From: Chromera velia
Taxonomy: Eukaryota; Sar; Chromeraceae
NCBI GenBank assembly: GCA_018398765.1
Contig: JAHBMJ010002548.1
Coordinates: forward strand, 28,648-91,852
Length of the DNA: 63,205 nucleotides
Direction of reading: 5' to 3'
The notes below the pieces were generated by a model. The model saw only the letters and a program-made list of their open reading frames with translations, searched no databases and had not been told where the DNA came from. A program made the position numbers and the translations under genes. Shown piece after piece: positions 38,301 to 48,059 of the stretch; positions within the stretch are counted from its first letter, which is position 1; every line of letters starts with the position of its first letter.

Positions 38301-39238
38301 TCAACGTCTCTCCCACATGTGTGTCCGTTCCTCCTCTGCATGGCATCCATCATGCAGGTGATGGAGTCGAAGAAGAGACTTCTGATGTCCAAATCAAGAG
38401 CTTCAAAGAGAGAGGAGACAGAGTCGGAAGGCTCCTTTTCTTCCTCCTCTCCGTCCGGTTCCGACTTTCCCCAGAATGGAAGAGAGAGAGAGGGAAGGCA
38501 GGTCGTCCCTGGCAGAGTTTCCGTTTCCATTTCTGACGAGTCTCCTTCTTCCTCGTCCTCGTCAGGCGGGTCATCGGCTCTTTCTGTCTCCTCGCCCGAG
38601 GAGGAGAGGGGGGGGGAAGGGTTGCATGGGCAACAGGAACGAAAAGGACGTTCTGCTGTTGCTGTGGGACGCCCGCGGGGCAAGTCCGAAGGGAGGCAAA
38701 AGAAGAGAGAGGAAGATGAGCGGATTCCAGTACAGGAACGCGAACCTTGTTCTCCTCTGTCGGCAGAATCCCCCCCGCCTGTGTGTGTGGAGACTGGTGG
38801 GAGAAGAGCAAGAGCCCGGACAGACAAGGGAAAGGAATACGGAAGCCATAAGCAACGACAAGGGAGCAGCAGGAGAAGCAAGGACAGAGGGGGTGCAAGT
38901 GGGAAGACCGGTGGGTTTTCTTCATTTTCGATGAGATGGGATGAGGTTCTTTTTCTGCCTGCCGAGCCTCCGCCCCAGCCCTCCTATTTTTGAGTGAGGA
39001 GAGGAAGGCGAGCGGGCCTCCTTCGTTGCCTCTGGCCCACCCATCCGCCGATGTACCAGCACAGCTTCTCTCTCTTTTGGTTTTTTCAGGTTGTTCATTC
39101 AGTCCAAAATTTCTGCCTTCCACCTTCTCGTGTCCATTTGTCTGCTGCGAGAGAGGAGGCAAGAGAAAAAAACACGCAGAGACTCTGTGTGTGTGTGTGT
39201 GTGTGTGTATGTGTCTGTGTGTGTGTGTGCATGTGTAT

Positions 39239-39277
<39 letters not shown>

Positions 39278-40618
39278 TCAGGCGAAAGAGCGCTTCGGTC
39301 TTCTTCTCGCGGTCATCAGCAGAGAGGTCTCAGGGTTCTGGTTGTTGATGATGACGCGATAGGAAGAGAGATGACCCAGCGGATCCTCGAGAGGGTGGCG
39401 GGGAGACGCTTCAAACCCAAGTAAGACCAGAAAGACCAAAAAGAGAGAGACAGGCGCTTCTTGATATTGACGTATGCATGAAGAAGGGAGTGATCGGGTC
39501 GGAGTCAGGGGGCATCATCTTCGTCCGAATTTTCTTCAAAATTTTGGATTGATCAGACGCCAGTCAGGATTTTGGGCGATGCAGTTTCTCCGCTCGCAGA
39601 AAGTACTGGATGTTCGTGAAATGCATTCGAGCACTAGAGAAGATGCTCGTAGAGACCGAAGAAGGTGGGGAAAAACCGATCTGAACACGGAGGCCTCTAG
39701 ATCGTTTTCTTCGTCATTGAAAGAGATCAGGCAGGCAGGCAGGCAGCAAATGAGTGGACTGGAATGAACAGTCAGCTAGGAATTCTTTACCCAGTTCCAT
39801 TTTTGTGCATCTGTTTTGACCCTTCTGAGACAGAAAAGTTTCTTTGTTTTACTTGTCGAGCTCGGTCTTTGTTTCCCGAATTGTTCGCAAAAGAATGTCA
39901 TCTGGTCTGCCTCCCTTGGTCGCAAGAAGGAAGGAAGGAAGCCTTGATGACTTCTCAAATTGAAGGCTCTGACAAGGGCGGCAGTTTTAGATCTCTGATT
40001 TGTTTCAAAAGATCAGAACTTCGAACACAAAGTTTTCTTACTGACTGCCCGCTTCTCTACGAAGCCGCACCCTCGACAGAGAAAGCGAGGAGGAGACAGC
40101 GGCAGAAAGAAAGAAAGAAAGAGTGCTGATGCCTTCTCCTCCGTGCGCCGTGCAGATTCGTTGGAGACGGAAAGCAGGCGGTTGACGCCATGACAGAAGC
40201 GACAGCCGCGGGTCGTCCGTTCGACATCGTGTTTATGGACTCCCGCATGCCTGTGATGTCTGGGTTGGAAGCGACGGCCTTGTTGAGAGAAAATGGGTGA
40301 GTGGGGAGGGCAGACAAGAGAAAGGGAGGGAGGGAGGGAGTTGTTGGGAGTGGATGGGTGGGCTTCTCTCTTCTCTGTTTCTTCTCCCGTGAGAAATTCT
40401 CCCTCTGTTCTGTGTTTCTTTCCGAATTCCCTTTCCTCTTTTGTGTCTGACCAGCACGTTGCGTTTTTTTGTGATGATCCCTCTGCGCTGTCCATCTTTC
40501 TTCTTTTCGCTCTCAATTGTGTGCTTCGCGCTCTTGCGGTGGATGCTTGCACAGTGATGGATTGTTTGCGTCTGTGACAGGCGTGTGGCTCTCTCTTTTT
40601 CTCCCTTTGCTGCCGTTC

Positions 40619-40655
<37 letters not shown>

Positions 40656-40860
40656 CCCCCCCCCCCTCTCTTTTTGTGTGTGTGTGTGTGTGTGTGCGTG
40701 TGTGTACACCTGTGTGTATGTCTCTCTCTGTTGGTGTCTGTGTGGGTGTGTACAGGTACGAGGGTCTGATCATCGGATTGACGGGCCACTCTGAGGACAG
40801 TGATGAACTTCGGGCTGCGGGTCTGTGCTTTCTTTTCTTTCTTTCTTTCTTTCTTTCTTT

Positions 40861-40891
<31 letters not shown>

Positions 40892-40903
40892 CTCTCTCTC
40901 TTT

Positions 40904-40943
<40 letters not shown>

Positions 40944-42796
40944 TCCTTCCTTCCTTCCTTTCTTTCTTTCTTTCTTTCTTCCTTCCTTCCTTCCTTCCTT
41001 CCTTCCCATCCTTCCTTCCTTCCTTCCTTCTTCCTTCCTTTTCTTCCTTCTGCCCTTCCTTCACATGCCCCCCTTCCCCTTTTGAATGGCCCATCGCGGA
41101 CGGCCTTCCTGCCATGAGATGTCTCTGGATGGATATGCGTATGGATATTTGCTTGAGTGCAAATAATGTGCAGGTCAAGACGCTGTCCTCCTGAAGGGCT
41201 CGATCGACATGGTATTGCTGGAGAGCACGCTGAAGAACATGCTCCCGGAGAGATCTCGTCAGTCTGTCTGTCTGTCTGTCTGTCGGTGCACCGGCCTGCA
41301 GTCATACAGACAGACATGGGTGACCCCCGCCTGCCGTTTCCAGGATGCAGCTTTGAGTACGGACCGGGGGTGCCGGTTCGAAAAGTCACTGCCCTCTTTG
41401 CGAGAAGACCCCCTCTCTCTTTCTCTCTCACACATACGCCCAAACAGACAGACAGACAGAGAGGCAGATGTCCGCAGTTGAAAGGGGTGGCTGGTTGTTC
41501 GGGAAGACTGAGTCTGTCGAGGGTTTGGTTTTCTTCACCTTGCATTCAGTCGATCGGGTTTCTGCTTTGAGTGCATGACCGTCACAGAGTCAGTCTGACC
41601 CTCAGACGCCTGGCTCATTTTGTGATCCTGCATCCATCCTCTGATCGGTCCCTGCCCTCCCTTCTCTCTCTCCTTTTCACTTTTTTTCCCTTCTTTCCTT
41701 TCTTCCTCTTCCCCCTGCATGCATGCAGAGCCTCACAACATAGAGGTCCAGTTCGAACAGCAAGACGGCAGGGTGCGGTGGATCCATATGGCAGGAGGTG
41801 GAGGGAGACAGCAGCAGCAGCAGGAACAACAGCATGGGCATGAGGTCAATCAGAGCCTCGCGCAAGGCCAGGGGCAGGGGCAGGGGCAGGAGGGGGGGAG
41901 AGATCCGGTAAGGGCCCCCCATCTGAGGGGTGCTGAAAGGCCTTCAGCAGAAGGAGGAAGAGAGGGCTCAACGTACCAAGAAAAGGAGAGACAGGGGGAG
42001 CAGAAGGACAGAAAGAGTAACACCTTATCAGGCGACGCCGCCCGAACTTCTTCCGGAGGCAGGCGGAGTGAACTTTCGAGGGAGAAACCCATGACTTCCA
42101 CTGAGAATTCGGGGGAGCAGGGAGAGAGAGAGAGAAACAGCCGTCAAAGTCCCCCCTCGGCAGAACAACAAACAAATTCAGACTCGCACCCCCATGCCCA
42201 GCGGGACGGTCACGGCCCTGTTCTGGCTCCATCGTCCGCCTTGGAGATCTCTCGGGATGCTGCAGCTGTTGGCTTGACAGGAGAAAGCGCAGCGGGAGGA
42301 AATTTCGAGGTGAGGGAAGATGCACGTGAGGAGAGAGCTCATCAACGAAAGAGAAACGGCGGAGAGAAAGAGATTGCGGAAGCTGCCCAGAGGGACTCTT
42401 TTGGCCCCCCCCTTCCTGAATCTCGTCTCGCTCTGCGGGGCGTTTCTCCCTTTCTTCTTGGACAGAGAGTTCCCGGGGGGGGGGGGGGGGGGGGGGGGCC
42501 NNNNNNGGGGGGGGGGGAGGGGGAGGGGGGCCCCTGGTTCGTGACGTGACAGAGGAAAAGGTTCGAGAGTTCAGGCTCTTGGATCGTCTTCATTTCCTGC
42601 AGCTCGTCATTGAGATCTCATTTGAAGGCACTGCCAGGGTAGATGTGCAGGTATGTTGTCAGTCTTCCTTCTGCTGCATGGGGATGTTCACAAATACAAA
42701 ACAAGACGCTCAATTCAGCTTTCTACACGGCATAATCTTTGGTTTCGGATGAGCTTCCATCCTTCCATGCAGGTCTGGATTGTACTTGTAGATCCA

Positions 42797-42833
<37 letters not shown>

Positions 42834-43811
42834 CAGAGGATGATCCACTTGAGTCTTCCTTGTTCTATGATTGCATTGTCTGTGTGTAGGGTGTCGATGT
42901 GCTTTATTGGCTTCTGCTTAGAATTCTTTCACTCGTTTTTGGCGTACTCGTCCCCGATTCGGAGGGGCTTGGGTGTTATCCTGTTGACAATTTCGCGTCG
43001 GGGACTCTTTCTCTTCCTGCTTTCTATAAGCGACACGCACGCATGCAAAATTTGTTTTTCAAATCCGCGCGGGCTTCAGTAATTACTATAGAATAGCTGT
43101 GTCAGCACCGATCTCTGTCTGCGTGTCGGTCTGTCTTTTTGCCTGCCTCTTTATCTGTGTGCGCTCGAAAGCAAAAGTCGCCCGTACGAGGGCAATGGTC
43201 GAAACAGCGCTGTCGCGAGGCCCAGAAAAGGAAGTGGATACTCCTGAATGAGTGAATGAGAGGAAAAGGAGAGAAACCATATAGTCTGTCCGTCCGTCTG
43301 TCTGTCTGCACGGGCATTCCTGTTGATGGATGCAGGAGGGAATTGTCCTGGAGAGCTCTGTCGCCTTTGACGTTCTCTTGGGGCGTCCCATGACAGGCAG
43401 ATCATTTCTGGAAATTCTCGTGGGAGAGGCCGCGATCGATTCGTTCCTTCATGAGATGAACGCAATCAAGGCAAACACCGCCAAGAGACTGATGACGCCT
43501 GTCGTGTGAGTCTGGCCGTCCGTCCATCGGTTTCGGTCATTGGGTTCGCTGTGTGGAGGAGTAGTCAGAATCGAAAATCAGAAATCAAAGCGTCTCTCTT
43601 CTCTTTTCTTTTCTTTTCCTTTCTTGCTTTCTTTGATGATGGGTGAGTGAGTGAGTGAGTGAGTGAGCGAGTGAGTGGGCACATGGGTTCGAGAGTGAGG
43701 GTGAAAAGAGGAGAACACAAAGCGACACAAAAAATTAAGCAGCCATCTCTGTGTCAGCTTCTTTCTTATGTCGTTTGCGTGTGGGTGTGCCTTTGGCTCT
43801 CTCTCTCTCTG

Positions 43812-43850
<39 letters not shown>

Positions 43851-44330
43851 CACACACACGCACGCACACTGCATCACCCACACACATTCCACCACACACA
43901 CACACACACACACGCATATTTGCATAAATACATACGTACATAAACACACACATGAACCACCGGGACTTCTTGCAGCTTTGTTCACGCGAGTGGCTTTCAA
44001 TTTCCTGTGGAAATCTGGTCGGTCTTTTCCAAACAAGCATGCATACACTGTATTGCATTCTCTGCTGAATCTGTTGTGGACGTCTGCATGTCTGTCTGGT
44101 CAGTTTCCCTTCGTCGATCCGGTCCTGCATTTGCCTTTTTTTCTTCTTCTCCCTCCACGTTCCTTCTCCATGCATCTCTGTCCTACGGGAGAGAGATCCA
44201 TTCTCTGCACGGGATTGCTTGACGAGTGAGCATGGATTGGGTAGCAAGTTCCGAGTGAGTGCGGTCGTCTAGCTTCATCATTGCCCTCGCAAAGCGACGC
44301 CGGCTCAGCAGTGCATCTTCGCATGTTTAT

Positions 44331-44370
<40 letters not shown>

Positions 44371-47272
44371 CAAAGAGGAGCCGCGGTCGAGTGCGAAGCC
44401 AGCGACCCTGTAGCGTGGCAGTTGGCCATTCTGCGATTTGTACTTTTAAACTCATTGGCACTCGTAGATTGCCTCTCTTTTTTCTCTCTCCTTCTCTCTG
44501 TCTCTTTCTCTCTCTCAACAGAGAGAACCTCAGTGTGACATTTTGATCAAGCGATGCAGACTAAAAGACACAACGATAGACAGACTCTCTGTAAGAGCCA
44601 CTGGTGATTCCTTCCACCTTTTTCTAATGGGAGAACGTCCCCCTCTTCCTGCATTCATCTCTTCTCTCGCTTTCTTTCTTTCCCTTAATGGTCCTTGCAG
44701 CACGGTTGCAGACTCAGAGAATCCTTCAGTCCACACGATTGCCGTCAGAGTCATCAGGCAGTCTCCTTTGCAGAACCCCCAGGCTGCCTCAGTCAGTCCC
44801 GTCATCGTCATGCCCCCTGCGCCCTATGGAGGAACTGTAGGGCTACGAGGACAGATGCATCCGGGGGCGGGTGGCCAGCCTTTCCAGGCCTTTGCGCATT
44901 CCCACCCCCCGCACCTACTACAGCAGCCTCACCAGGGTCCAGTCCAGGACATGAACCTCCAATCTCAGATGGCGCAGCTGCACGGCAGCAACCCCATGGC
45001 TCATGCTGTCCCCCCGCCCACCGACCAACCGCCCCAACCGAAGATCGTCTATGCAGTCAGGGACCCAAACGTTCTGCCGTCATCGCCACCGGCGCCGCAA
45101 AGTCGTCAGCAGACCGCAGAAGGAGGTCACCCTGTACCCGCTGTTGCCTCCAGCTCTGGTGACTACTTCGACAGGGGGGCTCAGCCTTTTGACTCCCAAA
45201 ACTCTCCTCCTCGCTCTGGTCTCAACACCCGTGACCAACGCACAAACCACGAAGGTTCCGCTCTCTCTCAACAGCAGCAGAATCAGGGGGGAGCATCTTC
45301 CGGCATTCCCCCCGCATGTTCTCCTGCTTACTGGACCCCGCAGGATCCCTACAACCCGCAGAATGCCCTCTTTAATGATTCGAACAACCCATCGGCTGCC
45401 AGGCAGCAGACTCCCATTCAGTCTTCTCAATACTCCAGGGCGCCCGACTTCTTTCAATCCTCCAGCGCTCCCCATAAACCCAGACAGGAGTCAGGCTCCA
45501 GACCAGCACAACCGAATTTGCAACAGCCGCAGCGGTCCATGCTCCCGGACACGCATGCGAACCTTGTGCATTCATTCGACTTTGACAGGGGCAGAACAGC
45601 GCAGAGCATGAGGGGCACAACTACGAAGGGTGTGAACCCGTTGGCTCAGGTTGGCTGTCGGAGGTTCCCCAAGCCCTCTGGAAATGGCCCCGTAGGGTTG
45701 ACTCCTTTTCCCGTTCCTCATCGCCCGTTCACTACGCGACTGCCTCCTGAGCAGCAGCACAACCCGTATGCAGATCCAATCCAACATCATGTCTCTGTCT
45801 CCGAACAGCAGCCGTCCGGTCCCCCTGACTTCGGCGGGGCAGGCACAGAGACAGAGATGAGGACAATCGGAGAGGGAGGGCAGGGCAGCATTTTCCGTGT
45901 TGATCTGGTCTCCTCCTCTTGCCCCACTGAGAGGAGTGACTCTGCAGATCTACAGAAGAGGGGAAGGACTCTGGACTCTGCCGACACTCCGGTGTCGTCT
46001 CTCTCCCAACTGCGTGAGAGAACCGCAGAGCCGCCGCACGGGGGGGAAGAAATGCAGCCGCGAGTACCTGCAGCCGCAGTAGCAGTAGCAGGAGGCCTGG
46101 AGGGAGAAGCCTGTTCTTCCTCCCCAAATCCCCTCCCTGTAGGTCGGCCTGAAGGCTCAGCTGCTGTTGTGGAGTCAGGGCGGAGGATGAGGCCTCCAGC
46201 ACCTGGAGGCGCAGACGGAGGGGGGGTTCAGCAGTCGGGTGGTGTCAATTTTGGGAGCTTTTCTGCTCATCATTCTGTTGCTGATGGTCTTGAAGAGAAA
46301 GCCGGTGGGGGGGACCGAGTGAAAGTGACAGACCAACAAGAGGTACCGCATGTAAGAGACACACGTGAGGTTGGGGGGGGGGACTTGAGAGTTCCAACCG
46401 CTCCCCCAGACAGTTCTCCTCTGAGTACAGAAATTGCTGACACTTGCCGCGTCGATCTCTTTTTCCCTTCCCCAGATGAGCAGCCCCTTCCTTCTGAATC
46501 GTCCTGGAGTCGCATGAGAGGGCTCTCAGGAGGAGGGCAAGTACTGGGGGGCTACAAGGGAGGCGGGAGAGGAAGAGACAGGTTCCCCTCAGCCGGTTCG
46601 CTTCCAACTGTTCCAGAAGGTGAGCTGCCCAGCGCCTTAAGCAGCGAGCCCTTTTCAGCGTCTGGTGTCATCCGCAGCAACAGGGTGTCGAGCGGGAGGA
46701 GCGCAAGTGGTTATACAGACCCTCCATTCCATCGAGCGCCCCTTCCTATGGGCAGCAGTGCCCCTTCTGCCTCGTCCTCTTCTTCCTTTTCTTTTTCCCG
46801 CCACCAAACGTCTCAGTTGCCTGCTCTTCAAGAAGAAGACAGCACACAGACCGGCACGAATAGTGCAGACCCTCCCTCCCAACTTGACGCATTCCTCGAC
46901 CCAAACGGCCGTGTGACGGAGCGGGGGCCGACAGAGGACCCAAGTAACAGGGGGGGAAGGAGCAGACCGGAAGTTGCAGTGAGAGCGAAAGAGAAAGAGA
47001 AAGGGGACCCCTGGGGCTCCCCGCCGGTTTCTTCTGCTGAAGATAGAAGATCGAATGCTGTAAGGAACGGGAGAGACACAGAAGGAGTCGGAGGGGAAGG
47101 GAGCAATTCTACGGAGGCTCACCGGACGCAGGCAAAGCCTAACAGCTCTTTGCTGCGAGGGGCAGAGATCAGTGGGGTCTTCGGAGCAGGAAAAGAAAAG
47201 GGAGAGGGAACAGGAAAAGACGAGACAGAGGAAGAAGACGACGGCTTGGTCGACCCTTTCTTGTGCGGCTGA
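25034..47272 (+). CDS. Rhodopsin - histidine kinase - triple receiver - PAS hybrid sensor protein
   Basis: Predicted light-gated hybrid histidine kinase of about 3,040 residues in 28 exons: 25034-25334, 25791-26094, 26548-26594, 27090-27166, 27529-27676, 27894-27910, 28191-28403, 28999-29229, 29950-30075, 30470-30573, 31021-31127, 31448-32004, 32501-32659, 33002-33399, 33624-34122, 34431-34543, 35527-35680, 36067-36235, 36625-37029, 37579-37931, 38358-38910, 39282-39420, 40156-40296, 40756-40820, 41174-41257, 41729-42650 (contains an N gap), 43336-43505, 44701-47272. Every junction closes in phase. Order: eight membrane segments including a type I rhodopsin, HisKA, HATPase_c, a degenerate receiver, two canonical receivers, a PAS-like domain, an 857-residue disordered tail. 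Enzyme-linked rhodopsins with this logic (histidine kinase rhodopsins) are known from green algae. I see no cyclase and no HPt domain. Least certain are the 17-nt exon 6, the 33399 boundary and the frame across the gap. Confidence 0.88.
28999..33399 (+). other. Histidine kinase core: HisKA plus HATPase_c
   Basis: After helix G a long helix (about residues 385-440) leads to the H box [13 protein letters not shown], with phospho-acceptor His445 at the exon 8/9 junction. The N box is [12 protein letters not shown] (Asn564), G1 is VVDNGPGL (Asp737), the F box is FERFTQ, and G2 is [19 protein letters not shown] (about 769-787), followed by [10 protein letters not shown]. All boxes needed for ATP binding and His phosphorylation are intact. 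About 150 residues of Gly/Ser/Glu-rich sequence in exon 12 are inserted between the N and G1 boxes. After the kinase comes a Ser/Gly/Lys linker. Confidence 0.9.
33340..34543 (+). other. Degenerate receiver domain (REC1)
   Basis: The fold is inferred from [12 protein letters not shown] or [11 protein letters not shown] (beta-1 without the acidic pair), [16 protein letters not shown] (beta-2/alpha-2), [11 protein letters not shown] (beta-3 with an Asp at the phospho-acceptor place), [20 protein letters not shown] (alpha-3 and beta-4) and [11 protein letters not shown] (alpha-4 and beta-5, where the conserved Lys is Gln). A Gly/Lys-rich insert follows beta-2/alpha-2 and a Ser-rich insert of about 50 residues follows beta-3. 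Loss of the acidic pair and Lys suggests a pseudo-receiver. Confidence 0.6.
35281..35548 (+). repeat. 67-bp tandem repeat, four copies, each with a 3' splice site
   Basis: Each unit contains ttctccgttctcttttccc, then TGCAG and the first exon bases ATGGGCACAGAAAGAGAGCA. The last copy supplies the acceptor for exon 17 (35527). Confidence 0.95.
36950..37931 (+). other. Receiver domain (REC2), canonical
   Basis: Exons 36625-37029 (end) and 37579-37931 encode [15 protein letters not shown] (acidic triad), [20 protein letters not shown] (phospho-acceptor near Asp1419), GIIFGLTAH (Thr) and VTDVLVKGG (Lys near 1469). All catalytic receiver residues are present. A charged linker of about 120 residues precedes it. 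Confidence 0.93.
39883..40112 (+). repeat. Inverted dispersed repeat, copy B
   Basis: Near-identical inverted copy of 22843-23071, here in intron 22 of the rhodopsin-kinase gene just before the REC3 exon at 40156. Confidence 0.9.
40618..41046 (+). repeat. (CT)n/(GT)n and (TTTC)n/(TTCC)n arrays
   Basis: Arrays flank the tiny 65-base REC3 exon 40756-40820 on both sides. Confidence 0.9.
42546..44780 (+). other. PAS-like domain after the receivers
   Basis: Exons ending 42650, 43336-43505 and starting 44701 join in phase to give a coil ([18 protein letters not shown]) and a PAS-like pattern: [46 protein letters not shown] and [11 protein letters not shown]. Spacing fits the PAS start (x-D-x-G-x-I-x-x-x-S-x-A-x-x-L-L-G), but no cofactor-binding signature is evident. 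The upstream Gln/Ser-rich exon is broken by a six-N gap in a G homopolymer, so the linker frame is uncertain. Confidence 0.6.
44780..47272 (+). other. Long disordered C-terminal tail
   Basis: The last exon encodes about 830 residues rich in Pro, Gln, Ser and Gly after the PAS-like domain (for example [15 protein letters not shown]), ending in an acidic stretch [16 protein letters not shown] and TGA. No catalytic domain is visible; in particular nothing resembles a nucleotide cyclase. Confidence 0.8.
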
Positions 47273-48059
47273 GTGTCTCGTTCACTCTCTCCCTCTGTTT
47301 TTTTTTCGTTGTTTATTTCTTCTTTCTTGTCTTTCTCGTCTTTCTCTGGCTCTCTCTGTCCCTCGCCTGCATGACACTTTTCCTTTCTTCCTCCTCCCTT
47401 CAAGGCGCTTCTCTATGCCTTCCGGGGTGTCTCTCACAGTTTTTCCCTCATGCTGTCTCAAAGAAGCGGGTCTGAAAATACCTTTTTTGGTCGCGTAAAC
47501 GTGTTTTGTCACAGAAAAGCTTCAGCAAAAAAGTGTGTCATCTCCACAATATTGGGGGGAAAGCCCATGTGAGGGATGATTCGGGATGTGTTTCACGGAT
47601 CGGGGGGAAATCAATCACATCAAATATTGTGGTTTCATAATGTTCCTCATTCACGTCTTTCGATCAGCATGGCAGTCAAAGTCTTTGATCATACAAAATT
47701 GTGTGTGAGTGCAAAAATGGTAAACGTGGTCGTCGATCGCTGATAATGGCTTGTAAGCTGTAGCCTCTGTGTTGTGCATGGTGTAGCTCATTGGCAACAG
47801 ACGGATGAAATATAAATCATGTGTTGGCACCTATATGTATGTCTTTGTTAATTAGCTTGATATAAACATGCTATTTTTTGAATTATCTTATTCCAGGTTT
47901 GGCTCTAGGTTTGGCTCCAGATATGCTAACTTACATAATGATGACTCATAAGAGGTTGTTCACCAGCTATGTCAACATTGTGAAGTTAATTCATACCCTT
48001 AAGTGCAGTCCACTGTTCACTTAATTAAATATTTTCTTATTCATATGTATAAGTTGCGG
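47273..48059. other. 3' flank of the rhodopsin-kinase gene, then AT-rich spacer
   Basis: The first 250 bases resemble gene-flank sequence (likely 3' UTR). From about 47,500 the composition becomes AT-rich. No gene recognised. Confidence 0.5.

Larger units (their letters stand above)
39282..41257 (+). other. Receiver domain (REC3), canonical
   Basis: Four exons (39282-39420, 40156-40296, 40756-40820, 41174-41257) encode [35 protein letters not shown] (phospho-acceptor near Asp1753), LIIGLTGH and AVLLKGS (Lys). The Asp, Thr and Lys set is complete. A Ser/Arg-rich linker (exon 38358-38910) separates it from REC2. Confidence 0.92.
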
